Shown: positions 48,934-59,900 of the stretch, in pieces
Numbering within the stretch: position 1 is the first letter of the stretch
Layout: every line of letters begins with the position of its first letter
Assembly (NCBI RefSeq): GCF_026262505.1
Contig: NC_067205.1
Coordinates: forward strand, 12,090,001 to 12,154,000
Reading direction: 5' to 3'
Length of the DNA stretch: 64,000 nt
Source: Trichomonas vaginalis G3
Taxonomy: Eukaryota; Parabasalia; Trichomonadida; Trichomonadidae
Notes under the pieces: model-generated
Databases searched by the model: none
What the model was told of the DNA's origin: nothing
What the model saw: the letters and a program-made list of their open reading frames with translations, nothing else
Position numbers and translations under genes: made by a program

Positions 48934-49004
48934 GCGCCACCCGGGAATCGAATCCGGATCATAGGTTTGGGAAACCCACATGCTAACCGCTACACCAATG
49001 GCGC
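48934..49004 (-). tRNA. tRNA-Gly (anticodon CCC)
   Basis: 71 nt. The 7-bp acceptor stem GCGCCAT/GTGGCGC (one T-G pair) and D-arm fold normally; the anticodon stem TGGGT/ACCTA encloses loop TTCCCAA, giving CCC. The T-loop is TTCGATT. The base pair closing the T-loop is A-C instead of the near-universal G-C, a single mismatch. A T-run follows the 3' end as a Pol III terminator. It is the only tRNA gene I found. Confidence 0.9.
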
Positions 49005-49311
49005 TCCAACTTTAAAATTTCCATTCAAGTCCCCGTAATAGATTAATCCATAATAATGAACTAGCCAATGCCTTAACCTCGAGATTAAAATGATTCTTTT
49101 CCATATCACCAATAATTTATTGTATTTGCATTTTTAGGGGAAAATAACAATGATTTGATTTTACCCATCAAATTTTCAAAGTTGGCCGAATTAATTTTTT
49201 TTCCCTCTTCGTATCAATTTTTCATATAATTTGCCAATGAACCAAATATTATTATAAATTTTTTAACAGTACAGTTTGGCAAGAACTTCATTTTAGGGTA
49301 TTTTTGTATAA
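49005..49311. other. Intergenic region between tRNA and 1-kb transposon
   Basis: AT-rich; nothing recognised apart from upstream sequence of the tRNA. Confidence 0.6.
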
Positions 49312-49318
49312 CTTCATA

Positions 49319-50372
49319 TAAGGGTTTCGTTTTGCTAAAATTGTCACTTTTATAGCATATTTGTTTTTGGATGTTTTGCGAAACCAAAAAAAAAACTATG
49401 ATATACAATGTGTGTGTAAAGAAAATACTTTATTTACTAGTTAAAAAATCATTTGGTATTGATCAAGTTATTTTTTCTGGATAAGATATTATATGGATAA
49501 TTGGATAGAAAATACAATTATATAATCTTGTACCTGGTTTAATTAAGCTAATTGTCATCAGAAACTTGTAATTTTTATGAATTTCAGATTTTCTTTTCAT
49601 TACTGCTTTTCTTAATAGGTCAAGTTCTTATTTACGTTATAAAGTATGATATTTACAAATATCAAGTTATCGTGTTTTTTGAGAAATTATGAGAAACAAA
49701 CAAAAATGAAAAAGATAGGAATAGCAATGAATAGTGATGTGGGTATAGAAAATGTAAGAGATATGAATGCAAAGCAATCAGTATTTAGGATATTGACCAT
49801 AGATTTCGAAAAAAAATGCTGCATATTGAGCGAAAACTATGATTATATTATAAGGCTGTCATTTAAAGCATAATGAAACTATTCCCTTTTCATTTTAATC
49901 GAATAAGATAGTAAAGATTTTTGAATTAGCTAGAAACTGATGAGATGTTTTCACAAATCAGATTTTTAATCTCTATAATGCATAATTCACTCAATATCTC
50001 AATTTTGATATTGCGAGATATTTTTGCTATCGGTTTCGCAATTTTGACACAATAGCAAGAGGGTTCTATAAGCATTATTATCAACGTAGAATCTGAATAT
50101 CATATCAGAAAATGTCGCAAATCTGACATTTACCCGACCAAATAGCAAAAATAATTGAATACTTTTCGCAAAAACTTTAAAAATCGATAAAAATATGAAA
50201 TATAGATATTAAAGAGACTTTTTATATAATATTCATAAAGATTTTCCAAAAATATGATACCGCAAAATTAAAAAAGTGACGTCTTAAGTGGAGTCAAAGG
50301 TCGAAATTGCTAGCTAAATGTTTTTTAGCGAAATTGCGTATTGTACGTTTTTTTCGCAAAACGAAACCCTTA
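49319..50372. mobile_element. Non-autonomous DNA transposon, 1054 bp, copy 2
   Basis: Inverted relative to copy 1 at 9766-10820 and nearly identical to it. It has the same 17-bp terminal inverted repeats and a different perfect 7-bp target duplication, CTTCATA, at 49312-49318 and 50373-50379. Two copies with separate duplications prove that the unit moved as a transposon. Internally it is AT-rich with GCGAAA-containing subterminal repeats. Confidence 0.93.
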
Positions 50373-50379
50373 CTTCATA

Positions 50380-50831
50380 TGTTATACAATGGACATACAA
50401 TCTACAGTTTCTTCCCTTTTTCAAAAAATTCTAAGCTCTTCTGAAAATTTTTGTTGAAACAAACTGCTTTTTTATTAACATTCTACAGTTATTCAACATC
50501 TATGACTCTCTCAAAAATTTGAGAAGACACAAAATTATCTTCTCAAAAGCAATTCTTCTATAAATACGGCTTTCCATTTTCTCAGATAGAGTAATTTTGA
50601 GTTTTTGATCTGGAATAAAAACGGATCATTCTCAAATTTTTACTCCTTTCAGAAAAAAAAGCCTTTGAATTCGTTATATTTTCAAACCTTCAAGCACACC
50701 CTCTGTATTGCTTTTCTCCAGCTACTGATGATACGTATAATTATCTTTTTCTTGCTTAATTTTCTAATCTCTCAAATTTTCCTAATTTCTCATTCAATTT
50801 CGTTTTAAAATAAAACTTCCCAAAATCAAAA
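50380..50831. other. Upstream region of the permease gene
   Basis: Rich in C/T on the plus strand, with several TCTCAAAATTT-like and TTCTCA motifs. No gene recognised. Confidence 0.5.
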
Positions 50832-52148
50832 ATGATTGGCGGGGACTTGTTATTTAATGAATATAAATTTAATGTCAACTCCTTAGACGGTGATACAATG
50901 CTCTATCATGATAGAAACAGTATTAAGTCTACCGGAATTAGTGCATTCACAGCTGTCTTAGTTTTATTAAACTCTGGCATCTCTAATGATCCATTCTTTA
51001 TGAGTTATTCATTTCAGACAGGTATATTCCAAGTGATCGTTATAAGTGTGTTAGCTTTGATTCTAACACAACTCTCATTTCACATCTTCGTAAAAACATG
51101 GTCGTTTAATGGGGAAAACTCTTACATATCTATCTGGAAAGATGTATTTAATGGAAAAACATCTATAATACCAAGAATCATTCTCTTTGTTGCTTTCATA
51201 TCTTTATCATCTGTCTCAACAAATGATTTCTTAACAGAATACGATGATTTATTATCCTATGTTGATCCTTCAAAGTTCTCAGTGTTCAGTAGCAAATGGT
51301 TCAAAAAATTTGTTTTGACATTTATCTTTTTCTTTCCATCTCTCTTCCACAACCGATTTTCCCAGATGAAGTACATTTCCTACATGAGAAATTTCCTTTT
51401 AGTAGTCTGTCTCATCATGGAAGCCGTAGTTGCTGGTAAAACCATTAAAGAAAATGGCTTTGATCCGCAAAAGGAAATTGTTTATTGGGGAAAGGATTTC
51501 AGCCAAACAGTTGCATGCTTTGACCTATTTAACGTTGTTTTCTTTGTTTCACCATTTGTTGCGATGATTTCAAAGGATATTAAAGACGCAACAAGGTCAA
51601 AGATATGCAAGATTACATGGGCAACATCATTAACTTCTCTTGTCTTCAATTTACTGGGCGGATATCTTGGATATTTAGCCTTGTTTTCAAAGCAAGAAGA
51701 TGACTTGGTTTTCTTATCTTTTGAGAACCAAAAGGACATTTTCATCATTATCGGAAAAATTACTTGTTTATTGAAGACAATTTTGACGAATACAATGTAC
51801 ATTTACATTAATGCTTGCTGTTTGGCTGATTTGTTCTTCAAATACAGTGATGACCACAAAGCAGCAAGACTCACAAGCGGCGTTGTTGTTTGGCTTTTAG
51901 CTATTTTTATTACTTACACGGGATGGAAGTTAACTGATTTACTTAACTTGATAGGCAGCACTTGCTTCATTTTCCTTGCTTTTATACTTCCTTCTGTATA
52001 TTATTTGATGATGTATAAATTTAGAAACATTTTATGGGGAATCCTATCGATTTTCGAAGTTCTTGTCTGCGTAACTATATCAGGCATAATATTATATTAC
52101 AATTCAACAGGTTTCATTGAAGAATATTCCGGAGTTTCATATTTTTAA
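50832..52148 (+). CDS. Amino-acid transporter/permease, AAAP-like
   Basis: A 438-residue membrane protein with about 11 hydrophobic segments. The first, after a 30-residue polar head, reads AFTAVLVLLNSGISNDPFFM, the place of the GxGILxLP motif of the AAAP family. A late segment, LNLIGSTCFIFLAFILPSVY, matches the characteristic GS-aliphatic-LPxxY signature. It is likely a proton- or sodium-coupled amino-acid carrier at the plasma or lysosomal membrane. The substrate cannot be predicted. Intact and complete. Confidence 0.85.
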   Translation: MIGGDLLFNEYKFNVNSLDGDTMLYHDRNSIKSTGISAFTAVLVLLNSGISNDPFFMSYSFQTGIFQVIVISVLALILTQLSFHIFVKTWSFNGENSYISIWKDVFNGKTSIIPRIILFVAFISLSSVSTNDFLTEYDDLLSYVDPSKFSVFSSKWFKKFVLTFIFFFPSLFHNRFSQMKYISYMRNFLLVVCLIMEAVVAGKTIKENGFDPQKEIVYWGKDFSQTVACFDLFNVVFFVSPFVAMISKDIKDATRSKICKITWATSLTSLVFNLLGGYLGYLALFSKQEDDLVFLSFENQKDIFIIIGKITCLLKTILTNTMYIYINACCLADLFFKYSDDHKAARLTSGVVVWLLAIFITYTGWKLTDLLNLIGSTCFIFLAFILPSVYYLMMYKFRNILWGILSIFEVLVCVTISGIILYYNSTGFIEEYSGVSYF

Positions 52149-52481
52149 TTTGATTTACTCATTTTGTATATATTTGTGTTGTTCAAATAAACTATCTCTA
52201 TCATTTGATAAACGTTCATCCTATTTTAAACTTAAATTATCAAAGATTCACCTTAATTTTGATTCAAATTTTGCAACTTGATCAATTATATATATTTTTG
52301 GAAGTAAAAAACAGCCTCAAATACAGAATGCCATTAGATTCTAAATTAAACCACATGATTGTTGAATTTGATTGTTATCATAAAATCATAGAATAAAAAA
52401 TTGACAACAAATTGTATGAGAGAAAGAAATATTTTTATATTAAATGATATTAATCGGTTTTCATAAAAACAATATTCACCT
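52149..52481. other. Intergenic region left of the integrase-core transposon
   Basis: AT-rich; one unsupported 63-codon frame (52205-52396). Confidence 0.6.
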
Positions 52482-52496
52482 GTAAGCGAATTGAAA

Positions 52497-53056
52497 TGTT
52501 ATAGACCGAAAATAGATTTTTTCGGTTTTCTCTTCAAATAATTGAAAGAATGATACTATTATAGGTTTATTATATTATATAGCATATAATCATGCTATAG
52601 CCGAAAATTATAAGTTTTGAGAAGATTGAATAAAACACAAATAAATTTGAATGTAAGTTAAATTGCTTGTTGTTTTTAATAGCTATTTAATGAGAAATCC
52701 AATATTGCAAAATTCGAATTGAATGATTGAAAGAACAGAAAAAGTCATTCTTTTCAATTTCGAATATGTTTCATTGTATTTATAATTATATGGCAAATAA
52801 GATATTTAAACTTGATTTTTGAAGGAAAATTCACAAAATTGAATATATTCAAATAATTTTTATTCAAAAATAAACTAGTTATTTGAGTTTAATACTAATT
52901 ATCTATTCAAACTACAAAGTTTGTAATTTAAAATATTTTGTGAGATCAGATTGAATTAATTCAAGGTTGTTTTCAATTAATATTAATGACCATATTACGC
53001 ATTTTCGAACATTCTAAACCAAATATATAAAAATGGGAGACCAATGTTAAATTTGC
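52497..53056 (+). repeat. Left unique inverted arm of the integrase-core transposon
   Basis: 560 bp, reverse-complementary to 57043-57602 with very few differences by eye. Confidence 0.9.
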
Positions 53057-55134
53057 TAGACATGGGGGAGTTGTCTGCAAAGTTTTAGCTCTTATCTCTA
53101 ACAAAAAATTACTTTTTAAAAAAAATGACCGAATACGTTTCACAGCGAGAAAAAAATAAAAGGCAAGATAGAATTTTCTAGACATAAAGAAGTTGTTTAC
53201 CGAGTTTTAGCTCTTATCTCTAACAAAAAATTACTTTTTAAAAAAATGACCGAATACGTTTCACAGCGAGAAAAAAATAAAAGGCAAGATAGAATTTTCT
53301 AGACATAAAGAAGTTGTTTACCGAGTTTTAGCTCTTATCTCTAACAAAAAATTACTTTTTAAAAAAATGACCGAATACGTTTCACAGCGAGAAAAAAATA
53401 AAAGGCAAGATAGAATTTTCTAGACATAAAGAAGTTGTTTACCGAGTTTTAGCTCTTATCTCTAACAAAAAATTACTTTTTAAAAAAATGACCGAATACG
53501 TTTCACAGCGAGAAAAAAATAAAAGGCAAGATAGAATTTTCTAGACATAAAGAAGTTGTTTACCGAGTTTTAGCTCTTATCTCTAACAAAAAATTACTTT
53601 TTAAAAAAATGACCGAATACGTTTCACAGCGAAAAAAATAAAAGGCAAGATAGAATTTTCTAGACATAAAGAAGTTGTTTACCGAGTTTTAGCTCTTATC
53701 TCTAACAAAAAATTACTTTTTAAAAAAATGACCGAATACGTTTCACAGCGAGAAAAAAATAAAAGGCAAGATAGAATTTTCTAGACATAAAGAAGTTGTT
53801 TACCGAGTTTTAGCTCTTATCTCTAACAAAAAATTACTTTTTAAAAAAATGACCGAATACGTTTCACAGCGAGAAAAAAATAAAAGGCAAGATAGAATTT
53901 TCTAGACATAAAGAAGTTGTTTACCGAGTTTTAGCTCTTATCTCTAACAAAAAATTACTTTTTAAAAAAATGACCGAATACGTTTCACAGCGAGAAAAAA
54001 ATAAAAGGCAAGATAGAATTTTCTAGACATAAAGAAGTTGTTTACCGAGTTTTAGCTCTTATCTCTAACAAAAAATTACTTTTTAAAAAAATGACCGAAT
54101 ACGTTTCACAGCGAGAAAAAAATAAAAGGCAAGATAGAATTTTCTAGACATAAAGAAGTTGTTTACCGAGTTTTAGCTCTTATCTCTAACAAAAAATTAC
54201 TTTTTAAAAAAATGACCGAATACGTTTCACAGCGAGAAAAAAATAAAAGGCAAGATAGAATTTTCTAGACATAAAGAAGTTGTTTACCGAGTTTTAGCTC
54301 TTATCTCTAACAAAAAATTACTTTTTAAAAAAATGACCGAATACGTTTCACAGCGAGAAAAAAATAAAAGGCAAGATAGAATTTTCTAGACATAAAGAAG
54401 TTGTTTACCGAGTTTTAGCTCTTATCTCTAACAAAAAATTACTTTTTAAAAAAATGACCGAATACGTTTCACAGCGAGAAAAAAATAAAAGGCAAGATAG
54501 AATTTTCTAGACATAAAGAAGTTGTTTACCGAGTTTTAGCTCTTATCTCTAACAAAAAATTACTTTTTAAAAAAATGACCGAATACGTTTCACAGCGAGA
54601 AAAAAATAAAAGGCAAGATAGAATTTTCTAGACATAAAGAAGTTGTTTACCGAGTTTTAGCTCTTATCTCTAACAAAAAATTACTTTTTAAAAAAATGAC
54701 CGAATACGTTTCACAGCGAGAAAAAAATAAAAGGCAAGATAGAATTTTCTAGACATAAAGAAGTTGTTTACCGAGTTTTAGCTCTTATCTCTAACAAAAA
54801 ATTACTTTTTAAAAAAATGACCGAATACGTTTCACAGCGAGAAAAAAATAAAAGGCAAGATAGAATTTTCTAGACATAAAGAAGTTGTTTACCGAGTTTT
54901 AGCTCTTATCTCTAACAAAAAATTACTTTTTAAAAAAATGACCGAATACGTTTCACAGCGAGAAAAAAATAAAAGGCAAGATAGAATTTTCTAGACATAA
55001 AGAAGTTGTTTACCGAGTTTTAGCTCTTATCTCTAACAAAAAATTACTTTTTAAAAAAATGACCGAATACGTTTCACAGCGAGAAAAAAATAAAAGGCAA
55101 GATAGAATTTTCTAGACATAAAGAAGTTGTCTAC
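53057..55134. repeat. 121-bp tandem array, left arm, about 17 units
   Basis: Exact spacing of 121 bp between TAGACATAAAGAAG occurrences from 53179 to 55113, apart from one 2-bp deletion near 53630. The first unit (53057) and the last partial unit diverge; the internal ones look identical, indicating recent homogenisation. No open frame. Confidence 0.95.
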
Positions 55135-55545
55135 CAAGTGTCAGCTGTTACTTCTTCTCAATACTGATATAAAATAAAAATCTTTATTATTTATTTAACC
55201 TTTATTGTTTCATTAAACTTCATTTATTTTATATTATAGTTTTATTCTTTTAGCTACTTGTAAAATAATCTAATTTTATATCATCATTTTACCGGATTAT
55301 TCTTCAGTACATCGATTGTGTATCTAAAATAATATCATTATCCTTATTCTGTTTTTTCCAAAACTCTTTTAAATATCTTTTTTGGTTAGATTACTTTATA
55401 CTTTTTACTTTTATTTTTTAATTTCAAAAAAAATTGGTGATTGTTCTATTCTGTTACAATGTGCATTATCATATTCTAATGAATTATTCATTACATACAT
55501 TTAAAAAAACTTGTTAAAAATGAAATTAAAAAATTATGTTTATTA

Positions 55546-56520
55546 TTACGCTGTGAATGTGTCAACAGCGGTCATGCCTGTATCTGTATCCCATATTTGC
55601 CACAACCTTTCTGTATCTGCATTTGTGTATTTCGGTTTCAGCTGATACATTTGATTTGGCGTGTAATTTGTTCCAGTTAATGGATTAATTGGGAGATCTT
55701 CATGCGGTGTGTTATTATTGTACTCCCAAATAAAGGCAGGAATAGCCTGAATGCTTTGGCAGCGCTCCAATGTCGACCAGAATCTCTCAATCTTCCCATT
55801 TTGGTAGGGAGAATGAGAGTCTGTATGCCGCCATTGGACGCCCCAAAGATCAAGTAGATCTTGAAAGGCGCCCATATTTTCTGAACCGTTGTCGGTCCAG
55901 AAACAATAAGGGGCGCCAAATTCAATGAAGGCGGAAGCCGCAACGTTCGCTGTCGTCGCTGCCAGCATATCTGGTATTTGTATACACGCTAGGACTTTGC
56001 GGCTAAAATCATCGATTATGCCATAAATATACTGGCCACGAACACCCCTAAAATAATGAACATCTGAGTGCCAGATAAGATTGGGTGAAAGCGCCCAATA
56101 TCTTACTGCTGTTTCTGGCCCGGCATGCTCTAATCGCGTCTTGGTGAAATGATTTTCTTTGAAGTATCTGCGTACTTCTCTATAAGATACATCAATTTGT
56201 TGTAATTTCAAACGTTTCCATTGTTTTGTTTGACCACAGGGAAAGGCCCAGTGGTCATGTATCACAGCAAGAGCTTTGATTTGGTCGTAGGGATTGACCC
56301 TACGACCTTTCTTGCCTTTAGGCAATGGGATATTCTGTAAGCTAAATTGATTTTGTAAAAAAGATTTTGAAACATCTAAATATTTGAAATCATTTGATTG
56401 AAGGGTTGGGGTGATGGGAACATGGGTGCAAGCTTCTTCCCATGTCATTTTACCTTCTTCAATCTGATTGGAAATACCAATTAGGTAAATTCGATCGACA
56501 TACCCTTTGTAAGGATTCAT
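55546..56520 (-). CDS. DDE integrase-core transposase of the 5.1-kb element
   Basis: 324 residues from the ATG at 56520 (MNPYKGYVDRIYL); the frame extends to a TTG at 56541. A basic helix-turn-helix-like N-terminus with GKKGRRVNPYDQI comes first. The rve core has WHSDVHYF (first Asp), FWTDNGSEN (second Asp) and SPYQNGKIERFW (Glu, 34 residues after the second Asp), a complete DDE triad. The phrase order resembles IS481/IS3-type bacterial transposases. The frame is intact, so the element may be active or recently so. It lies between the two tandem arrays. Confidence 0.92.
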   Translation of the reverse strand: MNPYKGYVDRIYLIGISNQIEEGKMTWEEACTHVPITPTLQSNDFKYLDVSKSFLQNQFSLQNIPLPKGKKGRRVNPYDQIKALAVIHDHWAFPCGQTKQWKRLKLQQIDVSYREVRRYFKENHFTKTRLEHAGPETAVRYWALSPNLIWHSDVHYFRGVRGQYIYGIIDDFSRKVLACIQIPDMLAATTANVAASAFIEFGAPYCFWTDNGSENMGAFQDLLDLWGVQWRHTDSHSPYQNGKIERFWSTLERCQSIQAIPAFIWEYNNNTPHEDLPINPLTGTNYTPNQMYQLKPKYTNADTERLWQIWDTDTGMTAVDTFTA

Positions 56521-56697
56521 TCTAATGAAGTACGTTAACAATCAAAATATTCTATAAGTGTCTAGTATGGAATTCAAAAGAATAAAGAAAATGGTAACGT
56601 AAATAAACGTATTACGAAATAATTTATAATTAAAATGAAAAAAAGAAAAAATAATAAGTAAAGTGACTGGAAATGAAAATGAAAATCAGTGTACAGT

Positions 56698-57042
56698 TTT
56701 ATTTTTTTCTCGCTGTGAAACGTATTCGGTCATTTTTTTAAAAAGTAATTTTTTGTTAGAGATAAGAGCTAAAACTCGGTAAACAACTTCTTTATGTCTA
56801 GAAAATTCTATCTTGCCTTTTATTTTTTTCTCGCTGTGAAACGTATTCGGTCATTTTTTTAAAAAGTAATTTTTTGTTAGAGATAAGAGCTAAAACTCGG
56901 TAAACAACTTCTTTATGTCTAGAAAATTCTATCTTGCCTTTTATTTTTTTCTCGCTGTGAAACGTATTCGGTCATTTTTTTAAAAAGTAATTTTTTGTTA
57001 GAGATAAGAGCTAAAACTTTGCAGACAACTCCCCCATGTCTA
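56698..57042. repeat. 121-bp tandem array, right arm, about 2.9 units
   Basis: Reverse complement of the left-arm unit. Only about three units, so the two arms differ in length by about 1.7 kb. Confidence 0.92.
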
Positions 57043-57602
57043 GCAAATTTAACATTGGTCTCCCATTTTTATATATTTGGTTTAGAATGTTCGAAAATGC
57101 GTAATATGGTCATTAATATTAATTGAAAACAACCTTGAATTAATTCAATCTGATCTCACAAAATATTTTAAATTACAAACTTTGTAGTTTGAATAGATAA
57201 TTAGTATTAAACTCAAATAACTAGTTTATTTTTGAATAAAAATTATTTGAATATATTCAATTTTGTGAATTTTCCTTCAAAAATCAAGTTTAAATATCTT
57301 ATTTGCCATATAATTATAAATACAATGAAACATATTCGAAATTGAAAAGAATGACTTTTTCTGTTCTTTCAATCATTCAATTCGAATTTTGCAATATTGG
57401 ATTTCTCATTAAATAGCTATTAAAAACAACAAGCAATTTAACTTACATTCAAATTTATTTGTGTTTTATTCAATCTTCTCAAAACTTATAATTTTCGGCT
57501 ATAGCATGATTATATGCTATATAATATAATAAACCTATAATAGTATCATTCTTTCAATTATTTGAAGAGAAAACCGAAAAAATCTATTTTCGGTCTATAA
57601 CA
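57043..57602 (-). repeat. Right unique inverted arm of the integrase-core transposon
   Basis: 560 bp matching the left arm in inverted orientation. Confidence 0.9.
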
Positions 57603-57617
57603 GTAAGCGAATTGAAA

Positions 57618-58047
57618 TTGCATGTATTCAAAATTTCTTTCTCTTGTAGCTTAGTAAATACATTTTCATATTATTATACGTAAATTACTATAATATATTT
57701 CTCTCACAAATAATTCAATGACCTTAAATATCATTGATTGCATGCACAATTATAGTTTTTAAGCATATTTTTTGAAATTCATGATTTTTATATGCTCTCA
57801 ATAAATGAAAAATTTTGACACAAAAATTTTTTCATAACTAGATTAAAGGCTTAATTTAACTTATGCAGTAATAATAACCAATTATTGTTAAAATTTCTGG
57901 TTTGAATAAAACCCAAATAATGTGATATAATTACTAGTACTACAGTAGCCATTTAAAAAGACTACAAATCACACCAATCGTTAACCTCTACGTAAATCAT
58001 ACAAAATGTAAATTTTTAACGTACTTGATTAAAGAAAAAAACGATAG
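57618..58047. other. Intergenic region upstream of the MAK-like kinase
   Basis: AT-rich; AACGATAG directly precedes the start codon and resembles a Myb recognition core. No gene recognised. Confidence 0.5.
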
Positions 58048-59484
58048 ATGGAGAAGAAGGAGCTTTTTGGACCTGATTGGAGAATTATCAACAAACTCGG
58101 GGAAGGCTCCTTCTCTGAAGTATTCAAAGTTAAATCGATGAAGAATCAGCAATTCTACGCAATCAAAATGCTCAAAAAAAGATTTCGATCAGTAGAAGAA
58201 GTAACTAGACTTCCAGAAATCATGTGTTTGAGAGCACTCGAAGGAAATCCAAATATTATACGTCTAGAAGAAGTTTTATTCGATTCAAAACATAATTGCC
58301 TTGCTTTAGTATTTGAACTATTAGACGAGAACTTATTCGAATTAATGAGAGACCACAAACAGCCATTCGACGAAAAAACATCTTTATTAATAATTTACCA
58401 ATTATTGAAAGCTTTATCAATTATGCATGCAAAAAATTTATTCCACAGAGATATTAAACCGGAAAACTGCATGATAAACAAAGATACATACGAATTGAAA
58501 CTCGCTGACTTTGGTAGCGCAAGGACAACATCTGATACAGGCCCGTTCACAGAATACGTTGCAACAAGGTGGTATAGAGCTCCCGAATGCATCCTCACAT
58601 CAGGCTCATACGGACCTGCCGTTGATATTTGGGCTGTTGGCTGCATTTTGTACGAGATATTGACAACAAGACCATTATTCCCAGGAAAGCATCAGCTCGA
58701 CCAGATAGCACGTATACATAATATTCTTGGTACTCCAGGGCGAGAAGTTTTATCTCAATTTAAACAAAATCCAAATTCACAGATAAATTATGCTTTTCCA
58801 CATAGAGTTCCACAAGGTTTTAGGAGTCTCTTACCCAATGCTTCAGAAGGCATAATCGATTTGTTATCCAAGCTTTTAGTTTACGATCCAAATGGAAGAA
58901 TCTCCGCAAACGAAGCTTTGCAACATCCTGTGTTTGAGAACATCAGGAAGCAAGAGCGCAATTACATAGCCTCTCATACGAACATTCCATTCTCTGCTTT
59001 TGTTATGATGAATCAATCTCATACGACAATCAAGAATAATGTTGATGTTTCACCAGTCTACCAAGATCCTTCGCCATTAGGAACCCCAATTACCTTTATC
59101 CAACAGGCTGTTATGTCCCAGGTTGAAGAACAAAAGTCGGATTCAAATCTCGGCGTAGAATTCCTTAACAACCAAAACCAAAAGCCTAATAACGCTGTCC
59201 CATCCAAGAGCATCCTCGCGGAATCAAAACCAGTCGCTCCTTCCAATTTATCCGATTCAAGGAGAATGACAATCGAAAGAATCAAAATTTACAACCAGCA
59301 ACATCCAGCAAAGATGAGCCACGCACAGAATAGAAAGGTCGCGCAGCCTTCTTTGCATTTCGGAATGCCAAAGGTTGTGAAGCCAACGGTTTTGCCACAA
59401 ATCCGTGTAAACCCGTACCAAAAACCGTCAGCCGATGTAATTAAGCCAAGAATGCAAGGAGTCAAAATCAGATTCGATTTATAA
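58048..59484 (+). CDS. MAK/MOK-like protein kinase (RCK family)
   Basis: 478 residues. The kinase domain covers about 12-297, with LGEGSFSEV (17-25), catalytic lysine in YAIK (K40), HRDIKPEN (133-140), DFG (154-156), and a TEY dual-phosphorylation motif (168-170) followed by VATRWYRAPE. A TEY/TxY loop with ATRWYRAPE is the mark of MAK/ICK/MOK kinases, which regulate flagellar length and intraflagellar transport in other eukaryotes. The 180-residue tail is basic and Pro/Gln/Asn-rich. A flagellar role is inference, plausible for a flagellate. All catalytic residues are intact. Confidence 0.93.
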   Translation: MEKKELFGPDWRIINKLGEGSFSEVFKVKSMKNQQFYAIKMLKKRFRSVEEVTRLPEIMCLRALEGNPNIIRLEEVLFDSKHNCLALVFELLDENLFELMRDHKQPFDEKTSLLIIYQLLKALSIMHAKNLFHRDIKPENCMINKDTYELKLADFGSARTTSDTGPFTEYVATRWYRAPECILTSGSYGPAVDIWAVGCILYEILTTRPLFPGKHQLDQIARIHNILGTPGREVLSQFKQNPNSQINYAFPHRVPQGFRSLLPNASEGIIDLLSKLLVYDPNGRISANEALQHPVFENIRKQERNYIASHTNIPFSAFVMMNQSHTTIKNNVDVSPVYQDPSPLGTPITFIQQAVMSQVEEQKSDSNLGVEFLNNQNQKPNNAVPSKSILAESKPVAPSNLSDSRRMTIERIKIYNQQHPAKMSHAQNRKVAQPSLHFGMPKVVKPTVLPQIRVNPYQKPSADVIKPRMQGVKIRFDL

Positions 59485-59900
59485 ATTTTTCTGTTTGTTT
59501 TTGTTTTATAATTTATTAAAAATAGCTATGTTTTTTGTTTAACTGATCTTAATATGCTTCTGACATATAAAAATAACAATAATTTTTAATCACACCGATA
59601 ATTATTCGTAATATCCGAAAGCGGATTAGAATATATAACACATTGATATAAGCTAATGTTTTAGCGAGAGCACAATGCATAATTTTGAACTGTCAATCAT
59701 CAAAAATTTAATTTAATCACGATTCGCAAAATTTCCTAACTAAACATCTTCTTTAACAGAATACAGTTCGAATGTTTGTATTTTTTGCTGTACCTAATCG
59801 TAAGAATTAAAATCGTATTTGAAAGCGTAGTTCATCGATTACAGTTATAAAAAGAAAAAGCTAGGTCATTTAAATAGATATATATAGTATAGTATTTACT
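59485..59900. other. Intergenic region between convergent genes
   Basis: 3' regions of the kinase and transporter genes; AT-rich, nothing else recognised. Confidence 0.6.

Larger units (their letters stand above)
52497..57602. mobile_element. Integrase-core (IS481-like) DNA transposon, 5.1 kb
   Basis: Ends are TGTTATAGACC...GGTCTATAACA, with TG/CA termini as in integrase-type elements. A perfect 15-bp target duplication GTAAGCGAATTGAAA flanks it (52482-52496, 57603-57617). Unique inverted arms of 560 bp (52497-53056, 57043-57602) are followed inward by a 121-bp tandem array, long on the left and short on the right. It encodes one transposase. From memory, the IS481EU group of parabasalids has such TSD length; this should be checked. 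Confidence 0.93.
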
